64,000 nt of DNA from Planctomycetota bacterium (GCA_022711755.1 JAKLEA010000003.1:304167-368166), one strand, 5' to 3'; positions 32,855 through 42,649 are shown, counted from the first letter of the stretch. Notes: generated from the sequence alone by a model not told the origin. Translations and numbers: made by a program.

Positions 32855-33787
32855 ATGATGCGCGAGCCTCGCCGCGTTGCAACCGCCGGAAACACGATTT
32901 ACCTCATAATTGCGTTTTTGTTTCTGCTTACCCCCCTTGCAGGATGCGCGGGGCAGAAGGCAGCCGACTGCCCGGAAAAACCGCCGGAAGGCCTCACCGC
33001 CCTGCCGGAAATCGAGGGGCCGAAGCCCTGGACCGACCGCAGCCTCGAACGCGCGCCCGGCTACTTCCAGTTCGCCGTCTGCGGAGACCGCACGGGGGGG
33101 AATCGCCCCGGCGTCTTTGACAGGGCGATGAAGGCGCTGGACCTGATCGAGCCGCAGTTCGTCATGTGCGTCGGCGATCTCATTGAGGGCAACAGCGATG
33201 ACCCTGCTTGCGTCGCCGCCATGCACGACGATGTGGACAAGGGGCTGGCGAACCTGAGCCGCCGGTTCTTCTTCGTCCCCGGCAATCACGATCTGAACAC
33301 CCCGGCCACGCTGACCGAATACGCCAGACGCAGGGGACCGGCCTACTATCATTTCGTCTACCGCGACGTCCTGTTCCTCTGCCTCAGCACGATTGATTCG
33401 GAAGGGCGCACAATCGGCGAGGCTCAGACTGTCTACTTCCAAAACGCAATCAGGCAGAACCCCGGCGCGAAGTGGACGTTCCTGTTCATACACCATCCCG
33501 TCTGGCTTGACGAGAAGCCGAACGCGAACTGGGAGAAGATCGAGAAACTGCTGGAGGGGAGGCAATACACGGTCTTCGCCGGCCACACGCACGATTACTG
33601 CAAGCAGGTCCGCAAGGGGATGAACTACTACATCCTGTCTGTGACCGGGGCGCTGAAGGAGCCGAAGGGGATCAAGGCCGGGGAGTTCGATCATTTCATG
33701 ATTGTCACCATGTCCGGCGGCAGGCCGAAGATAGCGGTACTGGCGCTTGACGGCTTCGTGCCGGAAGACATCATTACGGCGGAATAG
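32855..33787 (+). CDS. Calcineurin-like metallophosphoesterase, lipoprotein
   Basis: 310 residues. A lipoprotein signal ends in LTPLAGCAGQ (Cys near 31). Metal motifs follow: AVCGDRTGGN near 75, MCVGDLIEGN near 103, VPGNHDLN near 145, a FIHHPVWL His near 205 and the terminal FAGHTHDYCK near 235. All five classical blocks are present, so a dinuclear phosphoesterase is expected. It is exported and anchored in the envelope; substrate unknown. TAAGGAGAATT gives a ribosome site. The stop at 33787 abuts the next gene, and the block continues in the same direction for 9 kb, suggesting one transcription unit. Confidence 0.88.
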   Translation: MMREPRRVATAGNTIYLIIAFLFLLTPLAGCAGQKAADCPEKPPEGLTALPEIEGPKPWTDRSLERAPGYFQFAVCGDRTGGNRPGVFDRAMKALDLIEPQFVMCVGDLIEGNSDDPACVAAMHDDVDKGLANLSRRFFFVPGNHDLNTPATLTEYARRRGPAYYHFVYRDVLFLCLSTIDSEGRTIGEAQTVYFQNAIRQNPGAKWTFLFIHHPVWLDEKPNANWEKIEKLLEGRQYTVFAGHTHDYCKQVRKGMNYYILSVTGALKEPKGIKAGEFDHFMIVTMSGGRPKIAVLALDGFVPEDIITAE

Positions 33788-34792
33788 ATGGCCGGGAATC
33801 AATTCATGCGGAAAGACAGAACAATCGCAGCGGGATTCCGGCAAGCCCTCGCGTTTGCCGTTTCCATTATGTCCATCGCAGTCGCAGAGGAAGCGCCCGA
33901 CGCCGTCGGGGGCGGGAGGCCGCGCATGAGAGTTGAACGACTTCAGGGCAATCCGATAATCGCTCCGGACATGGACGCGAGGATGGGCGACAACATCAAC
34001 GGCCCGTCGCTGATAAAGGTCCCGGCTTGGGTTGAGAAGCCGCTCGGCAAATACTACCTTTATTTCGCCAAGCATCACGGGGATTACATCCGCATGGCCT
34101 TCGCCGACAAGCTCGAAGGCCCGTGGAAGATGCATGAACCCGGCACGCTGCAATTGAAGCATTCCTATTGCGCCGGGCATATCGCCTCCCCCGACGTCCA
34201 CGTTGACGATGCGCGGCGCGAAATTCTGATGTACTACCACGGAGGCGCCGTCCCGCCCCTGAAGGGCCAGAGCAGCAGGCTGGCGATATCGAAAGACGGG
34301 CTGAACTTCAAGGCCTTCCCGCAGGACCTGGGGAGGGCGTATTTCCGCGTCTTCCGCCACGGCGGATATTACTACGCGATAACGACGGGCGGCCTTTTCC
34401 TTCGCTCGAAGGACGCGGAAGGCCCGTTCGAGGCCGGCCCGACGCTTTTCACAGTTGATCTCCGCCACGCCGCCGTGAAGCTTGACGGTGGCGTTCTCAC
34501 TGTGTTCTTCAGCAACAAGCGCGAATGCCCTGAGCACATCCTCGCCGCACGGATGCTCCTGACCCCAGACTGGACGCAGTGGAAGGCGGGCGAAGCCGTC
34601 AGCCTGCTCAAGCCGGAGACCGTCTACGAGGGCGCGGACTGCCCGCTTGTTCCCTCTGTGAACGGGAAGATTCTGGAGCGCGTCAATCAGCTTCGCGATC
34701 CCGGAATATACCGAGAGGGGGGGGATACGCACCTTCTCTACTCCATCGCCGGGGAGCATGGGATAGCGATCGGCAAGCTGATCGAGGAATAG
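33788..34792 (+). CDS. GH43/GH117-like five-bladed propeller glycosidase
   Basis: 334 residues. An N-terminal signal-like segment (ALAFAVSIMSIAVAEE) suggests export. The mature region has INGPSLIKVP, YYLYFAKHHGDYIRMA, IASPDVHVDDARREILMYYHGG and AVKLDGGVLTVFFSNK. This repeating strand pattern is that of GH32/43/62/68/117 propellers. The acidic residues DMDARMGDNINGP and ASPDVHVDD are candidates for the catalytic base and pKa modulator. The substrate is not readable; a marine-type polysaccharide would fit the sulfatases downstream. Starts on the base after the previous stop. Confidence 0.7.
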   Translation: MAGNQFMRKDRTIAAGFRQALAFAVSIMSIAVAEEAPDAVGGGRPRMRVERLQGNPIIAPDMDARMGDNINGPSLIKVPAWVEKPLGKYYLYFAKHHGDYIRMAFADKLEGPWKMHEPGTLQLKHSYCAGHIASPDVHVDDARREILMYYHGGAVPPLKGQSSRLAISKDGLNFKAFPQDLGRAYFRVFRHGGYYYAITTGGLFLRSKDAEGPFEAGPTLFTVDLRHAAVKLDGGVLTVFFSNKRECPEHILAARMLLTPDWTQWKAGEAVSLLKPETVYEGADCPLVPSVNGKILERVNQLRDPGIYREGGDTHLLYSIAGEHGIAIGKLIEE

Positions 34793-34801
34793 CGCCGTCG
34801 G

Positions 34802-37339
34802 ATGGAGATTAATCCCTTGAACAAAAGCTCAAGAGTCGCCGTTACAGGATTTCTGCTCCTTTTATCAGCGCAGGCGTTCATGGCCGCCGGAGCAAGGGCC
34901 GGGCAGATCATGCTCCAGGTCGAGGACATGGAAGGCCCCTGGCAGCGGCAGACGAACATCTCCGGCTACACTGGCCCCGGTTTCTGCACTTCCAACGCCG
35001 CCGGCATCAGCGATTCCGTCATGACCGGAAGGGCGGAAATCACCCGGCCGGGAACCTACGTCGTCTGGGCGCGGGGTTACGCCTCGGCCAACAGCCCGCG
35101 CGCGTTCCGGGTCAAGGTTGCCGATACTCTTTTCGAAGCGACGCACTCGGGAAAGGAAGGGCGCTGGACATGGCAGAGATGCGGCGAGATTGAGCTTCCC
35201 GCGGGCATTGCCGCTGTGACGGTCATTGACGCCGCCGCCGGTTTTGAGAGCGCAGACGCAATTTTTCTTACTGACGACAAGGAACTTGACCCGATGGAAG
35301 ACGAACAAATCTGGAAGCCCTTCGAGTCCGCAATCCCCGATTCCGCCAACGCTCTGCGCTACACCATTGACTCCTGCTGCGAGCTTGCGCGGAGGCGGAA
35401 ACTGCCGGCAACGCGGGAGGAATGGGAAGGCCGCAGGGAGACCATCCGGCGGGAACTGGCCTCTGCGATGGGGCTTGACCCTATGCCGGAGCGGACGCCC
35501 CTGAATGCCGTCGTGACGGGCAGGACCGAACGCGAGGGCTACAGCATCGAGAACGTGATCTTTGAGAGCAGGCCGAAGTTCCACGTGACGTCAACGCTCT
35601 ACATCCCGAAGAACGCGCAGTTTCCCGCCCCCGCCGTCGTGGTCGTTCCGGGCCACGCGATGGAGGACGGCAAGAACTACGGCCTTTACAACATCGCCCA
35701 GCTCGGCCTTGTGCGCCAGGGGATCATCGTGCTGGCATACGATCCCATCGGCCAGGGCGAGCGCAGGCTGCCGGGATTCAAGCACGAACTCGGATACGCC
35801 GCCCTGCTGACCGGGCTGACGAACGAGGGCATTATCGTCTGGGACACGATGCGGGCGATTGACTACCTCGTCAGCCGCCAGGAGGTTGATCCGAAGCGCA
35901 TCGGGCTGACCGGCAACTCGGGAGGGGGCGAGAACACGTTCTACACGACGCCGCTTGAGCCGCGGATCGCGGCAGCCGCCTCGTTCTGCTTCGTATGTTC
36001 ATATGAATACTTCCTGAGCGACGGCGGCAATCACTGCATCTGCAATCACCTGCCCGGCATTGTCCGCCGCATGGAGGAATTCGAGATCATCGGCGCGAAC
36101 GCGCCTCGCCCGTTCCTGTTCGGCAACGCGCTGGAGGACAAGACGTTTCCGATTCCGGGGGTGCGCTACACGCGCGATTGCGCGAAGGCCGTCTATGCCT
36201 TCGCGGGGGCCGGGGCGAATCTTGTCTCCGTCGAGGTCCCTGGCGGCCACGGCTGGAGCGCGCCGCTGCGCGAGGCGGCGGCGGGATGGTTCGCGAAACA
36301 TCTGCTGGGCAGGGGCGACGGCAGCCCGATCCCCGAAGGCGAGATCAAACCGGAGGACGCCAAAAGCCGCGAACTCCTCTGCTACAAGGACGGAGCGAAG
36401 ATGCCGGACGACGCGGAGACCGTCGTCACGCTCAGCCGCAAGAAGGCGAAGCAGCTTGCCGAGTCATACGCAACCCCGCCGGCCACAGAGGAGGAGTGGC
36501 TTCGCGGGCGAGGCGAACTCGAGGCTCGCCTTTGGGACGTCTTCGGAGGACGCCCGAAGGCATTCGCGCCGACGGCCCGGACGCTCCGCAAGTTCGATCA
36601 CAACGGCGCAAGCGTGGAAATGCTGCTGATCAGGACGGAAGAGCGCATGGAGGTCGCCGCCGCGCTGGTCCGTCCCGCCGGGGACATTCAAGGCGCGACC
36701 GTCATCATCAGCGACGGCGCGCTGCGCAATGGCGTGGAATCTCCGCTGACGCAAAGCCTGATATCGCACGGGATGGCCGTCCTCGTAGTGAATCCGCGCG
36801 GCATAGGCGAGACCGCCCAGCCGCTGAACCAGTTGACCAGCGATTCGGTCTGCCTGGGGAGGCACATTTTCGCGCAACAGGTCTGGGACGCAGGGCAGGC
36901 GGTCCGCTGGATGAAATCGCGCCATGAGGCGGGCGCAACGACGGTGACGCTGCACGGCGACGGGCCTTGCGGGCTGACGTCTGTCTTTGCCGCGGCGTTG
37001 GGGGCCGGGGCGGACCGCGTTTCCTGCTCGGGAACGCCGGCGAGCTTCATCTGCGCCATCGAGAACGAGATGGGCCTGCCGATCTGGGCCTGCCCGACGA
37101 ATGTACTAAAGGTCGCCGACGTTCCGCAGGCGCTGGCGCTTATCGAGTCGGACGGGACGCTTGTTCTGAATCCGTCGGGGCAACGCGGATTACCGCTGGA
37201 CGGCGATTCGATGGATGAAGCCTTCAGGTATCCCATCGCCATCCGAGAATTCGGGACGAAAGAGAAAGCGCTGAACATCCGCCGAGCCGAAGAAGGTAAC
37301 ATTGTGGAAATTCTTGCCGGCTTCCACGCGGGACAATGA
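34802..37339 (+). CDS. Exported multidomain esterase (CBM + alpha/beta hydrolase + degenerate second hydrolase)
   Basis: 845 residues. Signal peptide (VTGFLLLLSAQAFMAAGARA); residues about 35-160 look like a carbohydrate-binding beta domain (MLQVEDMEGPW). A linker leads to an alpha/beta hydrolase of the acetylxylan/cephalosporin-esterase sort: AYDPIGQGERRLPG near 325, GLTGNSGGGENT (nucleophile Ser near 375), PRPFLFGNALEDKTFP, and PGGHGWS with the His near 475. A second hydrolase-like region (about 610-800) has lost the GxSxG: HGDGPCGLTS stands in its place. So one active and one dead copy. Probable deacetylation of polysaccharides in the periplasm or outside the cell. Confidence 0.8.
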   Translation: MEINPLNKSSRVAVTGFLLLLSAQAFMAAGARAGQIMLQVEDMEGPWQRQTNISGYTGPGFCTSNAAGISDSVMTGRAEITRPGTYVVWARGYASANSPRAFRVKVADTLFEATHSGKEGRWTWQRCGEIELPAGIAAVTVIDAAAGFESADAIFLTDDKELDPMEDEQIWKPFESAIPDSANALRYTIDSCCELARRRKLPATREEWEGRRETIRRELASAMGLDPMPERTPLNAVVTGRTEREGYSIENVIFESRPKFHVTSTLYIPKNAQFPAPAVVVVPGHAMEDGKNYGLYNIAQLGLVRQGIIVLAYDPIGQGERRLPGFKHELGYAALLTGLTNEGIIVWDTMRAIDYLVSRQEVDPKRIGLTGNSGGGENTFYTTPLEPRIAAAASFCFVCSYEYFLSDGGNHCICNHLPGIVRRMEEFEIIGANAPRPFLFGNALEDKTFPIPGVRYTRDCAKAVYAFAGAGANLVSVEVPGGHGWSAPLREAAAGWFAKHLLGRGDGSPIPEGEIKPEDAKSRELLCYKDGAKMPDDAETVVTLSRKKAKQLAESYATPPATEEEWLRGRGELEARLWDVFGGRPKAFAPTARTLRKFDHNGASVEMLLIRTEERMEVAAALVRPAGDIQGATVIISDGALRNGVESPLTQSLISHGMAVLVVNPRGIGETAQPLNQLTSDSVCLGRHIFAQQVWDAGQAVRWMKSRHEAGATTVTLHGDGPCGLTSVFAAALGAGADRVSCSGTPASFICAIENEMGLPIWACPTNVLKVADVPQALALIESDGTLVLNPSGQRGLPLDGDSMDEAFRYPIAIREFGTKEKALNIRRAEEGNIVEILAGFHAGQ

Positions 37340-37364
37340 ACCTGCTTGAGGTCGCGGACAAACG

Positions 37365-38918
37365 ATGATACATCACGAATCCAGATGCGCCGCGAAGCAT
37401 AAATTCCGCGGTCTATGCGCCTTGGCTTCGGTCCTCGCCCTGGGATGCGCATCCTCTGGACATCCCGACATCCCCGCGCCGGGAGATAAGCAGAACATCG
37501 CCGATGCCCGCGGCGATCAAACCGGCGGAAGAGGAGAAACAGACGTCAGGACCCTCGGATGGATTCGCGTCAGAAACGGGCGATTGACTGACGAATTCGG
37601 CAGGCAGTGGATTATTAACGGAATCAATGCCCGCATCGAGGGAATCTTCGATGTGTCCTTCGAGGATGGACGGGAGCGTCTTGAACCGATCCCCGCGTTC
37701 GACGAAACGGACGCCGATGCAATGGTCGGCATGGGCTTCAACATGCTGCGCCTGCCGATCAACTGGAGCGGCGTGGAACCGCGCGAGGGCCTTTTCTCCG
37801 AGGAATATCTCGAACGAGTGGACAAGGTCGTCGAGATATGCGGGAAGGCCGGATTGTACGTTCTTGTGGATTTTCATCAGGACGCGTGGTCGAAGGAAAT
37901 CGGAGAGGATGGCGCGCCCATCTGGGCGATCATCCCGCCCCCCGAGAAACTTCTTTCAGGCCCCTTGCATGATCTTGAAAGCAGGCGCAAATCCGCGCAG
38001 GTCCTCAAGGCATCAGCGTCCTTTTTCACGAACAAAGAGAACATCCAGAATCGCTTCTTGCCGGCCTGGCGCAAGGTAACGTCGCGATATTCCGGCGCGC
38101 CTCACGTCATAGGCTTCGAGCCGATGAACGAGCCTGTCTGTTTCCACGTCCCCTGGGGCAATCAAAGACTATATGAATTCTACGAGAAGACGACATACGC
38201 CCTGCGGGAGGTTGACCGGCGGCATTCCATATGGCTTGAACCGGAGTCAATGATGCGGAACCAGTTCCTATACGCGCCAAAGCGCAAGACTCCGTTTCCG
38301 GATGACAACGTCGTATATCAACCCCATCTATACCCTCCCGGACTGGGACGTCACGACCGCGCGGGCTTCGTGAAACGCCTGAGCAAGACCTTCGACGACA
38401 TGGTCAAGGAAGGCGCTTCATGGGGCGGAGCCACGGTCATCGGCGAATGGGGCCACAATCCCGCCGACGCAAATTCACGCGAATACTTCGACGCGATTCT
38501 CGAACTGGCGGACGAAAGACACATCGGCCTCGTCTTCTGGCTCTGGAAGGAGCATTGCCAGGGCTTCTGGGGATTCTTCGATCACGATGCCGCATCCGGC
38601 AGGTGGACCCCGCGCAGTCGCGGGATTGAGGCGTTCTCCCGCCCCCGCGCACTGGCCGTTCCCGGCGAGTTGGCAACCCACAGGCATGACGCGCAGTCCG
38701 GAAAGCTCACGGTGGAATTTGAATCCAGAGGCGGCGAGAGCGCACCGCTCCTTCACTTGCCGCGGGATTGTTTCCCGGAAGGGTTCACCGCCGAGCTTGA
38801 CGGCAAGGCGGTCTCCGTGAACATTGATGAGAAAACGCGAAGGGCGCTTGTGCCGTGGAACGGTCAAGCGGGATTTCACAGATTGGTGATTCGCCCGGCA
38901 GCATGCTCCCTGCGATAA
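37365..38918 (+). CDS. Glycoside hydrolase family 5 lipoprotein (endoglycosidase)
   Basis: 517 residues. A lipoprotein signal ends in LALGCASSG (Cys near 28). The TIM barrel has DEFGRQWIINGINAR, MGFNMLRLPINWSGVEP, LYVLVDFHQDAWS near 165, the acid/base in FEPMNEPV near 250 and the nucleophile in ATVIGEWGHNP near 355. HLYPPG and GLVFWLWKEHCQGFW are further GH5 landmarks. The FHQDAWS/NEP combination resembles endoglycoceramidase-like subfamilies. A C-terminal beta-sandwich of about 100 residues completes it. It lies between the esterase and the sulfatases in one apparent transcription unit. Confidence 0.9.
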   Translation: MIHHESRCAAKHKFRGLCALASVLALGCASSGHPDIPAPGDKQNIADARGDQTGGRGETDVRTLGWIRVRNGRLTDEFGRQWIINGINARIEGIFDVSFEDGRERLEPIPAFDETDADAMVGMGFNMLRLPINWSGVEPREGLFSEEYLERVDKVVEICGKAGLYVLVDFHQDAWSKEIGEDGAPIWAIIPPPEKLLSGPLHDLESRRKSAQVLKASASFFTNKENIQNRFLPAWRKVTSRYSGAPHVIGFEPMNEPVCFHVPWGNQRLYEFYEKTTYALREVDRRHSIWLEPESMMRNQFLYAPKRKTPFPDDNVVYQPHLYPPGLGRHDRAGFVKRLSKTFDDMVKEGASWGGATVIGEWGHNPADANSREYFDAILELADERHIGLVFWLWKEHCQGFWGFFDHDAASGRWTPRSRGIEAFSRPRALAVPGELATHRHDAQSGKLTVEFESRGGESAPLLHLPRDCFPEGFTAELDGKAVSVNIDEKTRRALVPWNGQAGFHRLVIRPAACSLR

Positions 38919-38965
38919 TCGCCGGCATCTACGGCAGGCGGAATACATTGCGAAAGGATGACAAT

Positions 38966-40411
38966 ATGGCGGGAATGACCCGGCGCAGTTTCGTTAAAAC
39001 CCTGGGCCTCGGTCTGCCGATGGCCGGAGCCGCCGGCGGCGGCGCGATTCGCGCTTCGTCCGCGGACAGGCCTAACGTTCTCTGGATTTACATCGAGGAT
39101 ACAAGCCCCTGGATGCGATACTGCGGGGATGGTCTTGCCGCCACACCCCGTGTTGACGAGCTTGCGGCGCAGGGCGCGGCCTTCAGCAACTGCCGCATGC
39201 CCGCCGCCGTCTGCTCGCCGGTGCGGTCGGCGATCATAACGGGCTGCATGCAGACCACGCTGGGCATACACAATCACCGCAGCTCAAGGATGAAGGACCC
39301 GCCCATCGTTCTCCCGCCCCGCGTGAAGACCGTCCCGGAAATCTTCCGCGCCGCCGGATACTTCACGTTCAATTCCGGCAAGGACGATTACAACTTCGCA
39401 TATGACCGCAACGCGCTTTATGCCGGCGATTACACCGAGCACGAGTTCTACGGAAAGACCGGGAAGAAGATTGACTGGACCGCGCGCGCGCCGGGCGCGC
39501 CGTTCTTCGGCCAGATACAACTCTCCGGCGGCAAGCACAACGGGAAGATCGGCAACCCGACCGATCCGGCAAAGGTCGGTGTTCCGCCGTATTACCCCGA
39601 CCATCCGATCTATCGCCGCGAGATCGCCCGCCACTACGACCAGATCCGCCTGACCGACGCGGAGATCGGCGGCATCCTCGACAGGCTCAAGGCGGACGGG
39701 CTTTATGAGAACACTATCGTCTTCGTTTTCTCCGATCACGGCTGCCGGCTCCCGCGCCACAAACAGTTCCTATACGACGGCGGCCTGCATGTCCCGCTGC
39801 TGATCGCATGGCCGGGAAATCCCGGCGCCGTCCGGCCGGGCACAAGGCGCGACGACCTCGTTTCCGGACTTGACATCAGCGCTACGACGCTCGCCCTCGC
39901 CGGATTCCCAGTCCCGGACTGGATGGAGAGCCGCGACATGCTCCGGCGCGATTACAAACGCGAATTCATCATCGCCGCGCGCGACCGCTGCGATTACACG
40001 ATTGACCGCATCCGAGCGGTGCGCACGCCGAACTTTAAATATCTCCGCAACTTCATGACCGACAGGCCTTACCTCCAGCCCCAGTACCGCGACGGAGACG
40101 ACTACCTTGAGTTGCTGCGCCGGCTCAACGCCGAAGGGAAACTCAATCCCGCCCAGGCGGCATTCGCATCCGCCAAGCGCCCCGCCGAGGAATTGTACAA
40201 CCTTGAGAACGATCCGCACGAGATACGCAATCTCGCCGGAGACCCGATCTACGACCTTGTTCTGGACAAGATGCGCGCCCGACTGGAGCGCTGGATGGTC
40301 GAGACCGATGACAAGGGGCGCTACCCCGAATCTCCGGAGACGCTTCGGTCCGTCCTCGGGCGATGGAAGGAAAAATGCGTCAACCCGGAGTATGATGCCG
40401 TCAGGGGGTGA
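38966..40411 (+). CDS. Tat-exported sulfatase (formylglycine type)
   Basis: 481 residues from ATG 38966, preceded by GAAAGGA. The signal MAGMTRRSFVKTLGLG has the twin Arg pair and hydrophobic core. VLWIYIEDTSPW (first metal Asp), the FGly site AAVCSPVRSAIITG (Cys near 83), NSGKDDYNF, and VFVFSDHGCRLPRHK complete the metal and sulfate site. EELYNLENDPHEIRNL is a typical C-terminal sulfatase motif. It removes sulfate esters from saccharides in the periplasm. CxPxR needs a maturation enzyme (FGE or anSME) that is not in the window. A longer ORF upstream overlaps the GH5 end and lacks a signal. Confidence 0.92.
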   Translation: MAGMTRRSFVKTLGLGLPMAGAAGGGAIRASSADRPNVLWIYIEDTSPWMRYCGDGLAATPRVDELAAQGAAFSNCRMPAAVCSPVRSAIITGCMQTTLGIHNHRSSRMKDPPIVLPPRVKTVPEIFRAAGYFTFNSGKDDYNFAYDRNALYAGDYTEHEFYGKTGKKIDWTARAPGAPFFGQIQLSGGKHNGKIGNPTDPAKVGVPPYYPDHPIYRREIARHYDQIRLTDAEIGGILDRLKADGLYENTIVFVFSDHGCRLPRHKQFLYDGGLHVPLLIAWPGNPGAVRPGTRRDDLVSGLDISATTLALAGFPVPDWMESRDMLRRDYKREFIIAARDRCDYTIDRIRAVRTPNFKYLRNFMTDRPYLQPQYRDGDDYLELLRRLNAEGKLNPAQAAFASAKRPAEELYNLENDPHEIRNLAGDPIYDLVLDKMRARLERWMVETDDKGRYPESPETLRSVLGRWKEKCVNPEYDAVRG

Positions 40412-40437
40412 GCGCCTGCGGCCAGGAGGGTGAAAGA

Positions 40438-41115
40438 ATGCGAACTCGCCATTTCAAGACAGTCCCGGTTTTGTTGTTTATCCTGCTCTTGTCGGCAGGT
40501 TGCGCGGGGGGGCCAGGGCGGCTCGACCCGGAGGGCATTGCGAATTCTCAATTCTACGACGCGAATGGCGCGTTCCTGCCGGATCGGGCGAAGGAGGCAT
40601 ACGTCGCCCTCATGCAACGCCACGGTTATCCGGTCTATCCCGGAATACGCGAGAAGATGATGGTCACGGATTTCGGCAAGGGCGACTTCGCGAGGCTCGG
40701 TTTCGGCGTGGTCACATTCCTGAACGACGCCGAGGGCGGATACTCCATCATGGAAGTCTTCCTGCTGCCGGGACAGATGCTGCCGGAGCATCGCCACGAG
40801 CCGACGGACAAATGCCCAGCTAAAATGGGCGGCTGGGTCGTGCGTTACGGGCTTTCGCACATAGTGGGCGAGGGGGAGCCGAATCTCGGCCCCGACGTCC
40901 GCGTTCCGCAGTCTCACATGAACGGGAAGACGAACGCAATGCGCGACACGGTCTGCACGGCAGGGGAAACCGTGAAGCTGGGCAGGCCGATGGAAAGACA
41001 CTGGCAGTATGCCGGCCCGGAAGGCGCGATCGTCACGGAGGTGGCGACATACCACGATCCCCGTGGCGCGATATGGTCCGACGAAGCGATCAATGATTTC
41101 TTCCGGAAGAAATGA
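40438..41115 (+). CDS. Cupin lipoprotein, D-lyxose-isomerase-like
   Basis: 225 residues from ATG 40438, with GGAGGGTGAAAG in front. The lipoprotein signal ends LLLSAGCAGG (Cys near 22). The cupin core has QMLPEHRHEPTDKCPAKMGGWVV and later RPMERHWQYAG and IVTEVATYHDP. The histidines, Lys and Glu in these positions recall sugar isomerases of the D-lyxose/cupin-2 type. That link is by pattern only. An exported isomerase would be odd; a binding or sensing role is also possible. It lies between two sulfatase genes. Confidence 0.6.
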   Translation: MRTRHFKTVPVLLFILLLSAGCAGGPGRLDPEGIANSQFYDANGAFLPDRAKEAYVALMQRHGYPVYPGIREKMMVTDFGKGDFARLGFGVVTFLNDAEGGYSIMEVFLLPGQMLPEHRHEPTDKCPAKMGGWVVRYGLSHIVGEGEPNLGPDVRVPQSHMNGKTNAMRDTVCTAGETVKLGRPMERHWQYAGPEGAIVTEVATYHDPRGAIWSDEAINDFFRKK

Positions 41116-41168
41116 CCGGCGTTGATAGCATCCCCCCCCCCGATCCGAAACGCGAAGGAGAATCCGCA

Positions 41169-42605
41169 ATGCCTTCAATCCAGCAAACAAGAAGAGAAAT
41201 GCTGAAAGCCGCCGGGCTTGGCCTGGCCTCGCTCGCGATGCCCTCCTGCGCCGCTGCCGCCGGAAGGAACGACGGCCCGCCGCCGCGAAAGCCAAATTTC
41301 ATCGTCATCCTCGCCGACGATCAGGGCTATCAGGACATGGGCTGTTTCGGCTCCCCCGACATTGTCACGCCGAATCTCGACCGCCTGGCCGGGCAGGGCA
41401 TGAGGTTCACGTCTTTCTACTCCGCCGCGCCGGTCTGCACACCGTCCCGCGCGGCGCTGATGACCGGCTGCTACCCGATGCGCGTAAGCCTGCCGAGGGT
41501 GTTGTTCCCCCTCTCCGACATTGGGATCAGCGCGGGGGAGAAGACGATTGCCGAGTATCTGAAACCGCTGGGATACGCGACGGCCTGCGTGGGGAAGTGG
41601 CACCTGGGACATCACCCGGAGTTCCTCCCGACGCGGCACGGGTTCGACGAGTATTTCGGCCTGCCATACTCCAACGACATGCTTCCCGACAAGCTGCAGA
41701 AGCGCATCTACCCGGAGCTGCCGCTGATCGAGGGGGGCAAGGTCATCGAAAGGAACCCGGACCAGGCGCAGTTGACGACGCGCTACACGGAGCGCGCCTG
41801 CGCCTTCATACGCGCAAACAAGGACAGGCCGTTTTTCCTTTACCTTCCGCACACGATGCCGCATGTGCCGCTGCACGTCTCGGACAAGTTCAAGGGGAAA
41901 TCGAAGCGGGGGCTTTACGGCGACGTGATAATGGAGATTGACTGGTCAGTCGGGCGGATTGCCGCGACACTGGAGGAGCTTGGCCTTGAGCGGGACACGC
42001 TTGTCTTCTACTCGTCCGACAACGGCCCGTGGCTCATTCAGGGCGCGGACGGCGGAAGCGCGCTGCCCCTGCGGGAGGGCAAGGGCACGACGTTCGACGG
42101 GGGTCAGCGCGAACCTACCATAATGCGCTGGCCGGGCGTAATCCCCTCCGGCAGTTCCTGCAACGAGATGTGCGCGATGTTCGACGTGCTGCCGACAATC
42201 GTCGGGCTCGCCGGCGGAATCATTGACAAGGACCGGGTCATTGACGGGAGGGATATTGCGCCGCTGATGAAGGGGCAGGCAGGCGCGGCGACGCCTCACG
42301 AGGCGTTTTATTTCTATTCCGCGGAGGAACTGCAGGCCGCGCGAAGCGGTCGCTGGAAGCTGCACCTGCCGCACCAGTACCGCAGCGTCGAGAAGGATGC
42401 ATCGGGGCCGAACGGCGTCAGGACTTCCCAGAAGCAGATTGGTCCGGCGCTCTTTGACATCGAGGCCGACGTCGGGGAGAGAACAGACCTGGCGTCCGCC
42501 AACCCTGACGTGGTTGAGAAGTTGACTGCGATGGCCCGGCAGTTTGACGCCGACCTGAAGGCCGGCGCCCGCCCCCCGGGACGGGTTTCAGCCGTTCAGG
42601 AATGA
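41169..42605 (+). CDS. Tat-exported arylsulfatase (formylglycine type)
   Basis: 478 residues from ATG 41169, preceded by GAAGGAGAATCC. Tat signal QQTRREMLKAAGLGLASLAM. FIVILADDQGYQDMGCFG with two metal Asp, the FGly site APVCTPSRAALMTGCYP (Cys near 90), VGKWHLGH near 145, and FYSSDNGPWLIQGADGG near 280 cover all sulfatase boxes. GKGTTFDGGQREPTIMRWPG is a classic S1 landmark. It is of a different subfamily from the sulfatase upstream, so two sulfate positions or two polymers may be handled. Complete. Confidence 0.93.
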   Translation: MPSIQQTRREMLKAAGLGLASLAMPSCAAAAGRNDGPPPRKPNFIVILADDQGYQDMGCFGSPDIVTPNLDRLAGQGMRFTSFYSAAPVCTPSRAALMTGCYPMRVSLPRVLFPLSDIGISAGEKTIAEYLKPLGYATACVGKWHLGHHPEFLPTRHGFDEYFGLPYSNDMLPDKLQKRIYPELPLIEGGKVIERNPDQAQLTTRYTERACAFIRANKDRPFFLYLPHTMPHVPLHVSDKFKGKSKRGLYGDVIMEIDWSVGRIAATLEELGLERDTLVFYSSDNGPWLIQGADGGSALPLREGKGTTFDGGQREPTIMRWPGVIPSGSSCNEMCAMFDVLPTIVGLAGGIIDKDRVIDGRDIAPLMKGQAGAATPHEAFYFYSAEELQAARSGRWKLHLPHQYRSVEKDASGPNGVRTSQKQIGPALFDIEADVGERTDLASANPDVVEKLTAMARQFDADLKAGARPPGRVSAVQE

Positions 42606-42649
42606 CGCCGTCGCGCCTATTATTTTTGAGGGGCTGACAGGCTTGCGTT

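Noticed and set aside
32843..34759. Minus-strand ORF of 638 residues
   Set aside because: Shadow of the phosphoesterase and glycosidase genes.
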